Positions 16,284-25,497 are shown, counted from the first letter of the stretch. The stretch is 64,000 nt of DNA from RGIG3009 sp964390295 (GCA_964390295.1 CAYMHR010000004.1:1-64000); one strand, 5' to 3'. The notes: generated from the sequence alone by a model not told the origin. Program-made: numbers and translations.

Positions 16284-18215
16284 TTAATGAATACGGCTTC
16301 CCGGCTTTAAGCCGTCCACGAACAAAACGCGGGCACCGTCTCCATCGTCGGCGGCCAGGATCATACCGCGGCTTTCCACGCCGCACAGCGTGGCGGGCTT
16401 CAGGTTGGCAACCACAATGACCTCGCGCCCCTTCAGTTCATCCGGCGTGTACCATTGGGCGATGCCGGAGGCGACGATCCGCGGCGTGCCGCTACCGTCG
16501 TCCAGTGTCAGCTTCAACAGCTTTTTCGCTTTTTTAATCGGTTCACAATCCGAAACGCGTGCTACGCGCAAATCCACCTTGGCGAACTCGTCGATGGTAA
16601 TTTCATCCAGAAAAGCAACGTTTTCCGCTTCGACTTCGGCGGACGCGGCGGATTTTTCGGCCTCCTCGGCCAGCACCTTGGCTACGTCGATGCGGGCAAA
16701 CAGCGGTTCCGGCGAGCCGACGGCGTAGGCGGCGCAAGCGCCGAAACGGAGGTTATCCAATGCCAGCTCTTGCTCGTTCAGGCACAACTGCTTGGCGATG
16801 CGGTCGCTCGTTTCGGGAAGAAACGGACGAAGGCAAATTGCCAGTAGACGGATACACTCCAAAAGATTAAACAGCACCGTTTCCAAACGATCGCGTGTGG
16901 CCTCATCCTTGGCGAGTGCCCAGGGGGTAGTTTCGTCGATGTATTTGTTGCACCGTTTGGCAAGCGTCATGACAGCTGCTACCGCTTCGGCGTTATGGTA
17001 TTGCTCCATCTTATCGACAAACAGCGCCAGTGATTTTTCGGCGGTGGCGATCAAATCGGCATCGGCATCAGAAGCCACGGTTGCGGTGTGGTGTACGGTG
17101 CCGCCGAAATATTTGTTGGTCATGGCAATGCTGCGGTTGACAAGGTTACCGAGCGTGTTCGCCAAATCGGCGTTGTACACGTTCAGGAAGCTCTCCAGCG
17201 TGATGGTTCCGTCCTGCGCGAAGGGAATCTGCGACAGGAGGTAGTAGCGCACGGCGTCCGTGCTGAAGCGGTCGGCCAGCTCGTCGGCGTAAAGCACGTT
17301 GCCGCGCGACTTGCTCATTTTGTCCTCGCCGGACAGCAACCACGGATGCCCCAACACCTTTTTCGGCAACGGCAGTCCCAGCGCCATCAAAATGATGGGC
17401 CAGTAAATGGTGTGGAAGCGCACGATGTCTTTGCCGATCACGTGCAGGTCGGCGGGCCAGTTGGCTTCAAACCGCTCACTGCTCCCGTCGGGGTGATAGC
17501 CGATGCCGGTGATGTAATTGGCCAGCGCGTCCAGCCACACGTAGACGACGTGCTTGGGATCAAAGGAAACCGAGATGCCCCACGTGAAGGTGGAACGCGA
17601 AACGCACAGATCGGACAGACCCGGCTTCAGGAAGTTGTTGATCATTTCATTGCGGCGCGATTCCGGCTGAATGAAATCGGGATGCTCTTCAAAATATTGC
17701 AGCAGGCGATCCTGATATTTCGACAGACGCAGGAAGTAGGCTTCTTCGCTGGCGTCGATCACCTCGCGACCGCAGTCGGGGCATTTGCCGTCCTTGAGCT
17801 GAGAAGGCGTGAAAAAGGATTCGCACGGAACGCAGTATTTGCCTTCGTATTTGCCCTTGTAAATATCTCCTTGATCGTACAGCTTTTTGAAAATAGCCTG
17901 TATGGCGGCTTCGTGATCGCTGTCGGTTGTACGAATAAAGCGGTCGTAAGAGGTGTTCAGCTTGTTCCATACGTCTTTGATTTGCCGGGACACGCCGTCA
18001 ACGTATTCCTTGGGGGAAATGCCCTGTTCTTCGGCATATTGTTGAATTTTTTGACCGTGTTCGTCGGAGCCGGTCAGGAAATACACGTCGTACCCCTGCA
18101 TTCGCTTGTACCGCGCGATCATGTCCGCCAAAACGACGTCGTAGGCGTTGCCGATATGCGGCTTGCGCGAGGTATAGGCGATTGCCGTGGTCAGATAGAA
18201 TTTTTTGTTTTCCAT
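16284..18215 (-). CDS. metG: Methionyl-tRNA synthetase
   Basis: A 643-residue class I synthetase that charges tRNA-Met and initiator tRNA. The HIGH-type motif is HIGN, and KMSKS is intact in DKMSKSRGNV. A zinc-binding segment with CVPCES and CPDCG is present. The C-terminal about 110 residues form the EMAP/Trbp111 tRNA-binding domain (KVDLRVARVSDCEPIKKAKK), which drives dimer formation. GGAGG precedes the ATG. No T-box is found in the short upstream gap. Confidence 0.97.
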   Translation of the reverse strand: MENKKFYLTTAIAYTSRKPHIGNAYDVVLADMIARYKRMQGYDVYFLTGSDEHGQKIQQYAEEQGISPKEYVDGVSRQIKDVWNKLNTSYDRFIRTTDSDHEAAIQAIFKKLYDQGDIYKGKYEGKYCVPCESFFTPSQLKDGKCPDCGREVIDASEEAYFLRLSKYQDRLLQYFEEHPDFIQPESRRNEMINNFLKPGLSDLCVSRSTFTWGISVSFDPKHVVYVWLDALANYITGIGYHPDGSSERFEANWPADLHVIGKDIVRFHTIYWPIILMALGLPLPKKVLGHPWLLSGEDKMSKSRGNVLYADELADRFSTDAVRYYLLSQIPFAQDGTITLESFLNVYNADLANTLGNLVNRSIAMTNKYFGGTVHHTATVASDADADLIATAEKSLALFVDKMEQYHNAEAVAAVMTLAKRCNKYIDETTPWALAKDEATRDRLETVLFNLLECIRLLAICLRPFLPETSDRIAKQLCLNEQELALDNLRFGACAAYAVGSPEPLFARIDVAKVLAEEAEKSAASAEVEAENVAFLDEITIDEFAKVDLRVARVSDCEPIKKAKKLLKLTLDDGSGTPRIVASGIAQWYTPDELKGREVIVVANLKPATLCGVESRGMILAADDGDGARVLFVDGLKPGSRIH

Positions 18216-18248
18216 ATTCCGGAAACCTCCTCAAATGGCATCCTTTGT

Positions 18249-18277
18249 ATTTTACCAGTTTCCGTTAAAAAATACAA
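18249..18277 (-). promoter_or_regulatory. Sigma-A-type promoter of metG
   Basis: On the minus strand TTGTAT (18272-18277) and TAAAAT (18249-18254) are 17 bp apart, about 33 bases before the metG start. Confidence 0.6.
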
Positions 18278-18295
18278 GTCTTTCTGCGCAGGAAC

Positions 18296-18324
18296 TTGAA
18301 ATTTATCGGGAAAGTCCGTATAAT
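18296..18324 (+). promoter_or_regulatory. Promoter of the pseudouridine synthase gene
   Basis: TTGAAA (18296-18301) and TATAAT (18319-18324) are 17 bp apart. The expected start near 18331 coincides with the first usable ATG at 18332. Confidence 0.75.
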
Positions 18325-18331
18325 GGTAGAT

Positions 18332-19216
18332 ATGGAAACGATGATTTTTACAATACCAACCGAATACGACGGTGCCACGGTGCAGACCTTTTTGCGACAG
18401 GGGTGCGGCTTTTCGTGGCGCATGGTGGTGCGCCTGAAGCATCACGAAGGCGGCATTACGGTGAACGGCGAGCATCGCCGGAGCATCGATCGCGTTTGTG
18501 CCGGCGAGCAGCTTTGCTTATGCTTTCCGGAGGACGCGGTGCGTATCGAAGAAGCGGACCTGCCGCTGTCCGTGGCCTATGAGGACGACTCGTTGTTGGT
18601 GGTGGACAAGCCGCCGTATCTGGCGGTTCATCCTTCGGCCGGTAAGCCGGAGCCGACGCTGGCGAACGCCGTGGTTGGGTATTACCGTCGCCGGGGACAG
18701 CCACATTCGTTCCGGCCGGTAAACCGTTTGGATCGCAATACCAGTGGGTTGCTGTTGGCGGCCAAAAACGCCCACGTTGCCTATGCGCTGACGCATAAGG
18801 TGCAAAAAACCTATTTGGCGATCGTGCTGGGAGAGCTGACCGGAAGCGGCACGGTGGATCAGCCGATCCGCGCGAAAGAGGGTTGTTGTATCACGCGCGA
18901 AGTGGGCGAGGGCGGAAAGCCCAGCGTCACGCATTACGAGGCTTTGGGAACCGATGGTCGGATTACGCTGGTGCGGTTGTGGCTGGAAACGGGGCGCACT
19001 CACCAAATCCGCGTTCACATGGCATGGTTGGGGCACCCGTTGGCAGGCGACACCATGTATGGCACCGACGAAACGGTCTTGCCACGCCACGGCTTGCACT
19101 GCTGTGAGATGAGGCTGATGCATCCGTTGACCGGCGAAAAGCTGGTTTTGACCAGTTCCTTGCCGGAGGATATGACAACGTGCTTGCACGAGCACGGATT
19201 GGAGGACGTTTTATGA
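18332..19216 (+). CDS. RluA family pseudouridine synthase
   Basis: A 294-residue enzyme that converts uridine to pseudouridine in rRNA or tRNA. An S4-like segment lies at the N-terminus. The catalytic Asp is in RPVNRLDRNTSGLLLAAK, followed by YLAIVLGEL and GRTHQIRVHMAWLGHPLAGDTMYG, all family hallmarks. The frame is open back to 18296, but that overlaps the promoter. Three ATGs (18323, 18332, 18341) are possible and none has a ribosome binding site; 18332 fits a leaderless mRNA. Its stop overlaps the luxS start (ATGA). The exact target uridine is not predictable. Confidence 0.92.
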   Translation: METMIFTIPTEYDGATVQTFLRQGCGFSWRMVVRLKHHEGGITVNGEHRRSIDRVCAGEQLCLCFPEDAVRIEEADLPLSVAYEDDSLLVVDKPPYLAVHPSAGKPEPTLANAVVGYYRRRGQPHSFRPVNRLDRNTSGLLLAAKNAHVAYALTHKVQKTYLAIVLGELTGSGTVDQPIRAKEGCCITREVGEGGKPSVTHYEALGTDGRITLVRLWLETGRTHQIRVHMAWLGHPLAGDTMYGTDETVLPRHGLHCCEMRLMHPLTGEKLVLTSSLPEDMTTCLHEHGLEDVL

Positions 19217-19671
19217 AAACCATTCAGAGCTTTCGGATCAATCACGATACCCTGATGCCGGGATTGTATATTTCTCGTGTGGACGGGGAGGTGACGACCT
19301 ACGATTTGCGCTTCGTGCGCCCAAATACACCGCCGTTTTTGGAGGTGCCGGCGATGCACACGATCGAGCATTTATTTGCCACCTACGTGCGGAACAGCGC
19401 TTTTGAAAAGCAGATTGTTTACTTCGGCCCCATGGGATGTCGCACCGGGTTTTATTTTTTGACAACCGGCATGACGAACGAGCAGGTGATCGCGCTGACA
19501 CAGGAGGCGCTGGCATTTATTGCGAACTACGTTGGCGAGATTCCGGGCGCTACGCGGCGTGAGTGCGGCAACTATCTTGAACACGATTTGCCCGGTGCAC
19601 GCGCTTATGCGACCGTGCAGGCAGCCGTGTTACGGCATTGGACGACGGAGCAACTGATTTATCCGGAATAA
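19213..19671 (+). CDS. luxS: S-ribosylhomocysteine lyase LuxS
   Basis: A 152-residue metalloenzyme that splits S-ribosylhomocysteine into homocysteine and the precursor of autoinducer AI-2, as part of the activated methyl cycle. The metal ligands His49 and His53 (HTIEH) and Cys118 (RRECGNY) and the catalytic Cys76 (GPMGCRTGFY) are all present. GGAGGAC at 19200-19206 fixes ATG 19213, which overlaps the stop of the upstream pseudouridine synthase as ATGA, so translation is coupled. No other methyl-cycle gene is adjacent. Confidence 0.96.
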   Translation: MKTIQSFRINHDTLMPGLYISRVDGEVTTYDLRFVRPNTPPFLEVPAMHTIEHLFATYVRNSAFEKQIVYFGPMGCRTGFYFLTTGMTNEQVIALTQEALAFIANYVGEIPGATRRECGNYLEHDLPGARAYATVQAAVLRHWTTEQLIYPE

Positions 19672-19743
19672 CAGTAATTTGTGAAATAATGCGCAAATTC
19701 TTGCATGAAATTGTTGCATTTTGACCACGCCTTTTGGCGCGAC

Positions 19744-19772
19744 TTGCTTTTTTTGTCGAATCACGATATACT
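19744..19772 (+). promoter_or_regulatory. Promoter with TTGCTT -35 box
   Basis: TTGCTT (19744-19749) and TATACT (19767-19772) are 17 bp apart and lead to the M23 gene. A T run follows the -35 box. Confidence 0.7.
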
Positions 19773-19852
19773 ATTTACAGAATTTACCGGCGTTACATAA
19801 ACGTTTGCCGGTGATCGACTGAACGTGATTGGAGGAAAGGAGACGGTGTCGA

Positions 19853-21412
19853 ATGAAACGGCGCAAGCACACGGTGCGTTCCCGAACGGACTCGGCGCCG
19901 TCTGATCGTTTTGCCCGCGCGTTGGCGACGTGGCAGGAGTTTGAAAAAGAATTTTCTCGCTTTTGCTACGTGGTCGGCGTTCGTTCGATTCGTTGCGTGA
20001 AAGCCGTGGGACGATTTACGCGCAACCTGTGGCGTCCGATAACGCAGAGCTGGCAACGTCGAGTTAAACAGCGGCTTGCGAATCGTCGCCATCGGATCGC
20101 GACGGAATGGCGAGCGGTACGTGCGGACGTTTCCAAAGTGCGTCAGTACATCGGCGACCTTGAAACGGGGCGTGGATGGAACCGCTTGCGTGCGTGGGCA
20201 GTATTGCCGGTGTTGGCGATTCGTCGTCATCAGGCGTTATGGCGAACCCTGCGTAACGTTACGGCGCCGATCCTGGCCCTGCTGGTGCTGATGGTGACTG
20301 TCTGGTACTGGAAGCAGGCCAACTTCGTCTTGGCGTTGGAGTACGACGGTAAATCGTTCGGCTACGTTGCCGACGAAGCGACGTATACGGCGGCGGTTGC
20401 CGCGGTCGAAAGTATGGTGATCGATGCCGACGATTCCTTTAGCGCACAACGCTCGTCGCGCATGTTCCTGAAGGTGGATGCGGATGCGAAGGTGCTGGAT
20501 ACGCAGGCGGTCAGCGAACTTATTTTGCAGGAGGTCAGCGGATCGTTGACCGAAACGGCAGGACTATACGTGGACGGCCGCTTCGTAGGGGCTTTGCCGC
20601 GTGCGACGCTGGAACGTCTTATGACTGCGTCTTTGGCAAAACGTCCGGTAAAGGCGACGGAAACGGCGAAATTTTTCGGCACGGTTGAAATTGTCGAGGG
20701 CTTGTATCCGGTTTCGGCCGTCAGCACGGAGGCGGAGATGTCCGCCTATTTGGACATTTTACCGGTTCAGGTCAGCCATTTCGAAACGTACATCGAGCGG
20801 GTGGGCTACGAAACCGTCGTCGTTTGGGATGAAAACAAGCTGCCCGGTGAGAACGTGACGACGGTTCACGGCAAAGACGGCGAACAGCGGGTGACCGTGG
20901 AAGTCATTACGATCAACGACAAGGAACAATATCGGGCGGTATCCTCGACGGAAATGCTTGTCGAACCGATTGACGAGGTGATCGTCAAGGGAGGCTCGCC
21001 GGAGATCGAGGTCGGTGACGGTGTGGCAACCGGAAAATTCGTTTGGCCGTTGCCGTATACCAAGGTGATTTCTTCGCCGTTTGCTTCCCGGTGGGGGAGC
21101 TTCCACGGCGCGATCGATATTTCCAACGGACGCGTGAACGGCAAGCCGATCATCGCTTCCGACGGTGGCACCGTGATTGAGGCCGGCTGGCACAACAGCT
21201 ACGGCAACTACGTGCTGATCGATCACGGCAACGGGTTTAAGACGCGGTATGCTCACTGTAGCTCGCTGAACGTTACTGCCGGTCAACAGGTAGCGCAGGG
21301 CGAATATATTGCAAACGTCGGAAATACCGGCTATTCCTTCGGTGCTCACCTTCATTTTGAAATTATTTTGAACGGTCAGTTGGTAGACCCCATGGACTAC
21401 GTAGAGTATTGA
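19853..21412 (+). CDS. M23 peptidase with G5 domain, membrane-anchored
   Basis: A 519-residue cell wall hydrolase-type protein. Residues 1-135 are very basic and probably cytoplasmic; one transmembrane segment follows near 138-160 (APILALLVLMVTVWYW). The outer part has a spacer, a G5 domain (about 320-385, VVVWDENKLPGENVTTVHG on) and a C-terminal LytM/M23 domain. The zinc-site motifs look complete: HGAIDIS, RYAHCS and HLHFEI. It should cut peptide cross-links in peptidoglycan or act as a LytM regulator. GGAGGAAAGGAG precedes ATG 19853. It ends at a bidirectional terminator. Confidence 0.9.
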   Translation: MKRRKHTVRSRTDSAPSDRFARALATWQEFEKEFSRFCYVVGVRSIRCVKAVGRFTRNLWRPITQSWQRRVKQRLANRRHRIATEWRAVRADVSKVRQYIGDLETGRGWNRLRAWAVLPVLAIRRHQALWRTLRNVTAPILALLVLMVTVWYWKQANFVLALEYDGKSFGYVADEATYTAAVAAVESMVIDADDSFSAQRSSRMFLKVDADAKVLDTQAVSELILQEVSGSLTETAGLYVDGRFVGALPRATLERLMTASLAKRPVKATETAKFFGTVEIVEGLYPVSAVSTEAEMSAYLDILPVQVSHFETYIERVGYETVVVWDENKLPGENVTTVHGKDGEQRVTVEVITINDKEQYRAVSSTEMLVEPIDEVIVKGGSPEIEVGDGVATGKFVWPLPYTKVISSPFASRWGSFHGAIDISNGRVNGKPIIASDGGTVIEAGWHNSYGNYVLIDHGNGFKTRYAHCSSLNVTAGQQVAQGEYIANVGNTGYSFGAHLHFEIILNGQLVDPMDYVEY

Positions 21413-21425
21413 TGAATAAAGAAAA

Positions 21426-21458
21426 GCCACGAAAGCAGCTTGCTTTCGTGGCTTTTTT
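21426..21458. terminator. Bidirectional terminator
   Basis: A near-perfect palindrome (21426-21452, GCCACGAAAGC arms) is flanked by an A-rich left side and six T on the right, between the convergent M23 and Na/Pi genes. Confidence 0.9.
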
Positions 21459-21465
21459 GCCGGGA

Positions 21466-23211
21466 TTACAGAAGAGCGTATTTTTGGCGATAGGCCAAAT
21501 AGGATTGACGGAACTGGGCGTCGTCGGTCTTGATTGCGCGCAGGTTTTCGTGGATGTTCATATCCCGGTAGGTCAGATCGACGATGCCGATGGCAATGTT
21601 GGAGCAGTGGTCGGAAACGCGCTCCAGGTCGGTAAGAAGATCGGACCAAATAAAGCCGGCGTCGATGGTACATTCCCCTTGCTGCAGTCGCAAAATGTGC
21701 GCGGAGCGCAGAGCTTCCTTGAGGTCGTCGATCACTTCCTCCAACGGCGAGATCGCGACAACGGCTTCGGCCTTTCCGGTGGAGAAGGCGTTGAGCGTCA
21801 ACTCCAATATTTCCCGAACCGCTGCCAATAGCACACCCATTTCGGCGTTGGCAGAATCGGAAAATACGATTTCTTTTTCACGAAGCTCCTCTACCGATTC
21901 CAACAGGTTGACACCGTGGTCGGAAATGCGTTCCAGGTCACCGATTGCTTTCAGTAACATCGCGGCCTCGGCGCTGTTGGTATCACCGATCGGCTGTGAG
22001 CTGAGCTTGACCAAATACGAACCGAGAATATCCTCGTAGTGATCGGTTGTTTCTTCGTTTGTACGGACGCTTTCGGCGGCTTCCGGCGTATAATTTGCCA
22101 CGCAGTTCAAGGCGTCGTACACGGTCTGAACGGCGTGCTGTGCCATTTCGGTTGCGACGGTGCGGCAACGCTCCAAGGCAACGGCGGGGGTATTCAGCAA
22201 ACGGCTGTCCAGTTCGGTGGCCGTTTCCGGAGTTTTGGCATCGGGAATCAGGAGGGTAACCAGCTTTTCCAGCAGATTGCTCAACGGTAACAGCAGTATG
22301 GTGCACAGGATTTTGAAGGTCGAGTGTGCCACGGCAATACCGACGGCCGAGGCGGACTGGCTTAAAATCGGCGGGTTTACCAGCACATCGACGATCCAAA
22401 ATACACTTAGCCATACGGCGGCACCGATCACGTTAAAGAGCAGATGCACCAGGGCGGTACGGCGGGCGTTTTTGTTAGCACCGATGCTGGACAGAATCAC
22501 GATGAGACAGGAACCGATGCTTTGCCCCATGATCATGGGGATGGCTACACCAAACGAAACCTGACCGGTGCTGGCCAGTGCTTGAAGAACACCGACCGAG
22601 GCGGAGCTGGACTGAAGAATGGCGGTGAGGATGACACCGGCCAGCAAGCCGAGCAGGGGATTTTCGAACAGTACGAACAGATTGCGGAATCCTGCGACGT
22701 CCTTCAAGCCGGAAGCGGCAGTGGACATGGTGTCCATACCGAACATCAAGGTGGCAAAGCCCAGCAGGATCATGCCGGTGTCCTTGGTTTTGTTGTTTTT
22801 GCAGAACATGTAGCAAATGATGCCGACCAACGCCAAAATTGGCGTAAAGGAGGTTGGCTTCAGTAGCTGTACCAGCAGATTTTCACCGCTGATGTCGCTC
22901 AAGCTGAGCAACCATGCCGTCACCGTCGTTCCAACGTTTGCGCCCATGACAACGCTGATTGACTGGTTAAGCAGGAGCAGTCCGGAGTTGACGAAGCCGA
23001 CGACCATGACGGTGGTGGCGGCAGAGCTCTGAATGATGGCGGTAACGCTAAGACCGGTCAGAAACCCGACGACGCGGTTGGTGGTCAGCTTACCCAGCAC
23101 CGTGCGGAGACTGTTGCCGGCGCGACGCTCCAAGGCTTGTCCCATCAGCGTCATGCCAAACAGAAACAGACACATACCGCCGAGCATGGTTAAAAAATCG
23201 AATATACTCAT
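21466..23211 (-). CDS. Na/Pi cotransporter family protein with PhoU-like domain
   Basis: A 581-residue phosphate transporter of the NptA/YjbB (PNaS) type. Two inverted hydrophobic repeats carry the signature glutamine-serine motifs TAIIQSSAATTVMVVGFVN and TAILQSSSASVGVLQALAS. The C-terminal about 210 residues are helical and resemble PhoU, thought to sense or gate phosphate. AAGGAG lies 11 bases before ATG 23211; an in-frame GTG at 23217 is five bases from it and is an alternative start. It may import or export phosphate. Confidence 0.92.
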   Translation of the reverse strand: MSIFDFLTMLGGMCLFLFGMTLMGQALERRAGNSLRTVLGKLTTNRVVGFLTGLSVTAIIQSSAATTVMVVGFVNSGLLLLNQSISVVMGANVGTTVTAWLLSLSDISGENLLVQLLKPTSFTPILALVGIICYMFCKNNKTKDTGMILLGFATLMFGMDTMSTAASGLKDVAGFRNLFVLFENPLLGLLAGVILTAILQSSSASVGVLQALASTGQVSFGVAIPMIMGQSIGSCLIVILSSIGANKNARRTALVHLLFNVIGAAVWLSVFWIVDVLVNPPILSQSASAVGIAVAHSTFKILCTILLLPLSNLLEKLVTLLIPDAKTPETATELDSRLLNTPAVALERCRTVATEMAQHAVQTVYDALNCVANYTPEAAESVRTNEETTDHYEDILGSYLVKLSSQPIGDTNSAEAAMLLKAIGDLERISDHGVNLLESVEELREKEIVFSDSANAEMGVLLAAVREILELTLNAFSTGKAEAVVAISPLEEVIDDLKEALRSAHILRLQQGECTIDAGFIWSDLLTDLERVSDHCSNIAIGIVDLTYRDMNIHENLRAIKTDDAQFRQSYLAYRQKYALL

Positions 23212-23307
23212 AATCACCCATTCTCCTTGCTGAATACTCGATACGAACGGTAGCCTACTATAATAAAGCGCAAAACGCTGTGTTGTTTTCACAAACTCCC
23301 AAAATAT

Positions 23308-23336
23308 ACTATACGAAAATCTGCGAAAAATGTCAA
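23308..23336 (-). promoter_or_regulatory. Sigma-A promoter of the Na/Pi transporter
   Basis: On the minus strand TTGACA (23331-23336) and TATAGT (23308-23313) are 17 bp apart, leaving a leader of about 90 bases. Confidence 0.8.
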
Positions 23337-23364
23337 GTTGCATTTGAACGGCAACACGGGCGGC

Positions 23365-23393
23365 TTGCTTTTTGACGCGTAACGTGATATAGT
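23365..23393 (+). promoter_or_regulatory. Promoter with TTGCTT -35 box
   Basis: TTGCTT (23365-23370) and TATAGT (23388-23393) are 17 bp apart, ahead of the SLC13-type permease. Confidence 0.65.
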
Positions 23394-23426
23394 TGGCTGG
23401 AAACGATGAGAGAGCGGGTGTCACCA

Positions 23427-24599
23427 ATGAGTACGCATCTGAAAAAACAGCCTCCCGCATGGCTTCGGTCTGCCAAAACGGGGCGGCACTATGCGTGGCG
23501 GAGCTTTGTTCGCGGCAACGTGGTTATGCTGATCGCGTTTGCGGCGGCACTGATTACCTGCTTTTTCGTGCCGCCGGACGCGGAATATATCGGCTATTTT
23601 GATTTCAAAACGCTGACCTGCCTGTTTTGCGTGTTAGCGGTCGTCTGTGCACTGAAGAATATTCGCTTTTTCTACACCCTTGCCAAAAAGATCGTGCAGA
23701 TTTTCGGCAACGTGCGTATGAGCGTGCTGGCATTGGTATATATCACCTTTATCGGCTCCATGCTCATTGCCAACGACATGGCTCTGCTCACCTTTTTACC
23801 GCTTGGCTATTTTGTCCTGACGACGACCGGCAAGGAAAAATACATGGCGTTTACCTTTATTATGCAGAATATTGCCGCGAATCTGGGAGGAATGTTGACC
23901 CCGTTCGGCAATCCGCAAAACCTGTATCTGTATACCAAATTTCAAATCCCAAACGGGGAATTTATGACGATTATGGCACCTCCGTTTCTACTGTCGGTTC
24001 TTTTGATTACGGTGTGCTGCTTGGTCTTTGTGAAACCGGAGCCGCTGAACGTGGCTGACGAAGCGGTCCGTCTCCCGGTGGGGCGTACCGTGGTCTATCT
24101 GTTGCTGTTCGCTTTGTCGATCGCCATTGTGTTTCGCGGTGTTCCGTACTGGATCGGTTTGATCGTCATCCCAGCCTGTCTGCTGGTGTTGGATCGTCAG
24201 GCGTTAAAAACGGTGGATTACGCTCTGTTGTTGACTTTTGTGTTCTTCTTCGTTTTCGGGGGGAATATGGCGCGGATTGAGCCGGTTCGGGAGTTGTTTT
24301 CGTCCTTGCTTCAGAAAAACACGTTGGTGTTCAGCACGTTGTCCTGCCAGTGTATCAGCAACGTGCCGTCCGCCATCCTGTTGTCGCAGTTTACCGACAA
24401 CTATCGCGAGCTGTTGGTCGGTGTGAATATCGGCGGCGTGGGAACGCTGATCTCCTCGTTGGCGAGCTTGATTACGTTTCGCCAGTATACCGATCACAAC
24501 CCCGGAAAAGCCGGCTATTATCTGAAAACGTTCTCGGCGTTCAACTTTGGCTTTTTACTGGTGCTGACAGGCTTTATGCTGTTTTGGAACGCGTTGTGA
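23427..24599 (+). CDS. SLC13/CitMHS-type ion permease
   Basis: A 390-residue membrane protein with about ten helices of the ion transporter superfamily that includes ArsB, NhaD and the SLC13 dicarboxylate carriers. Family features are two related re-entrant segments, NDMALLTFLPLG with NLGGMLTPFGNPQNLYLY in the first half and CQCISNVPSAILLS with GVNIGGVGTLISSLASLI in the second. The transported ion is not evident; anion uptake or Na+/H+ exchange are possible. ATG 23406 is in frame too but only about five bases from the expected transcript start; 23427 has a weak GAGAGCGGG ahead of it. It diverges from the Na/Pi transporter. Confidence 0.82.
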   Translation: MSTHLKKQPPAWLRSAKTGRHYAWRSFVRGNVVMLIAFAAALITCFFVPPDAEYIGYFDFKTLTCLFCVLAVVCALKNIRFFYTLAKKIVQIFGNVRMSVLALVYITFIGSMLIANDMALLTFLPLGYFVLTTTGKEKYMAFTFIMQNIAANLGGMLTPFGNPQNLYLYTKFQIPNGEFMTIMAPPFLLSVLLITVCCLVFVKPEPLNVADEAVRLPVGRTVVYLLLFALSIAIVFRGVPYWIGLIVIPACLLVLDRQALKTVDYALLLTFVFFFVFGGNMARIEPVRELFSSLLQKNTLVFSTLSCQCISNVPSAILLSQFTDNYRELLVGVNIGGVGTLISSLASLITFRQYTDHNPGKAGYYLKTFSAFNFGFLLVLTGFMLFWNAL

Positions 24600-24631
24600 G
24601 GCGAAAATCAAGAAAAATCCTAAGCGATCCA

Positions 24632-24660
24632 TTGATTTTTGCGCCGAAAAGGAGTAAACT
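24632..24660 (+). promoter_or_regulatory. Promoter of the creatininase-like gene
   Basis: TTGATT (24632-24637) and TAAACT (24655-24660) are 17 bp apart. The -35 box sits in the 3' arm of an imperfect inverted repeat (24599-24645) that may also end the upstream gene. Confidence 0.6.
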
Positions 24661-24701
24661 GATAGCAGATACATACTTTCATGTAAAAGGAGAAAACGGT
24701 T

Positions 24702-25439
24702 ATGCAACTTGTGGATATGTTTTACGATCAAATTGAAGACGCGGTTCAGCGTAAGGTGCCCTTTATCATTCCCATCGGCACGCTGGAATATCATGCTCAT
24801 CACGCCTCCTGCGGTACCGATACCATGGTGGTAACCGGGTGCCTTCGCGAGTTGGAAAAGGAAAAGGAAATCGTGGTATGTCCGCCGATTTGGTACGGCG
24901 TTGCGTCCTATGCGGTTTGCGAACCGAAGCCGAGCCATTTTCACGTGAACGAGGACACCTATGCGGCGTACGTTTACGACGTGCTGAAGTCCATGATTTA
25001 CGCCGGTATTAAAAATATCTACCTGATTCCGCACCATCAAACGGAAAACGCCGGCTTGATGCCGATGACGATCGCCTGCCATAAGGCGGCCAAAAAGGTT
25101 ACGATGGAGTATATGGAGGACACCCTCGGCAAGGGCTGGTGGGGTAGCGATGCCTATGCCAGCTACTATGAGAATTGCGGCACCGGCGATGATCCGTTTT
25201 CCTATATCAAGGTGATTCCGCTGATCGGGGCGGAGGCTCAGGTGAAATGCGGTGGCTTCGATCATGCCGGTAAGTGGGAAACGTCGCTGATGATGGGAAC
25301 CTGGCCGGATCACGTGGACCTTTCGCGCTGTGCTCAAAACACCGAATGGTTTGCCGAAAGTGCCAAGGAAGCTTCGGCAGAAACCGGTGCTCACATGGTG
25401 AAGTGCACGCTGGAATGGTTGCGCGAAGCAATCGTGTAA
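24702..25439 (+). CDS. Creatininase family protein
   Basis: A 245-residue member of the creatininase/amidohydrolase fold. The N-terminal metal site is recognisable in PIGTLEYHAHHASCGTD, with Glu29, His31 and Asp40 as expected ligands. The usual NGHGGN loop is replaced by PHHQTEN, and the later HAGExETS motif reads HAGKWETS, so a typical creatinine hydrolase is unlikely. Family relatives hydrolyse cyclic amides, including steps in cofactor biosynthesis. AAAGGAG precedes the ATG. It stands alone between a promoter and a terminator, so context gives no substrate. Confidence 0.8.
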   Translation: MQLVDMFYDQIEDAVQRKVPFIIPIGTLEYHAHHASCGTDTMVVTGCLRELEKEKEIVVCPPIWYGVASYAVCEPKPSHFHVNEDTYAAYVYDVLKSMIYAGIKNIYLIPHHQTENAGLMPMTIACHKAAKKVTMEYMEDTLGKGWWGSDAYASYYENCGTGDDPFSYIKVIPLIGAEAQVKCGGFDHAGKWETSLMMGTWPDHVDLSRCAQNTEWFAESAKEASAETGAHMVKCTLEWLREAIV

Positions 25440-25460
25440 TTGCCGATTGTCATTGGATGG

Positions 25461-25497
25461 GAGACGCTCTTTATCGCAGAGCGTCTCCTGTTTTTTA
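25461..25497 (+). terminator. Terminator of the creatininase-like gene
   Basis: A perfect 10 bp stem (25461-25470 with 25478-25487) is followed by CTG and six T. Confidence 0.9.

Noticed and set aside
18216..18295. A possible T-box before metG.
   Set aside because: The gap is only 80 bases, has no T-box sequence and is filled by two divergent promoters.
23406..23426. ATG 23406 as the start of the SLC13-type permease.
   Set aside because: It would leave about five bases of leader and has no ribosome binding site. It is not excluded, but 23427 is slightly better supported.
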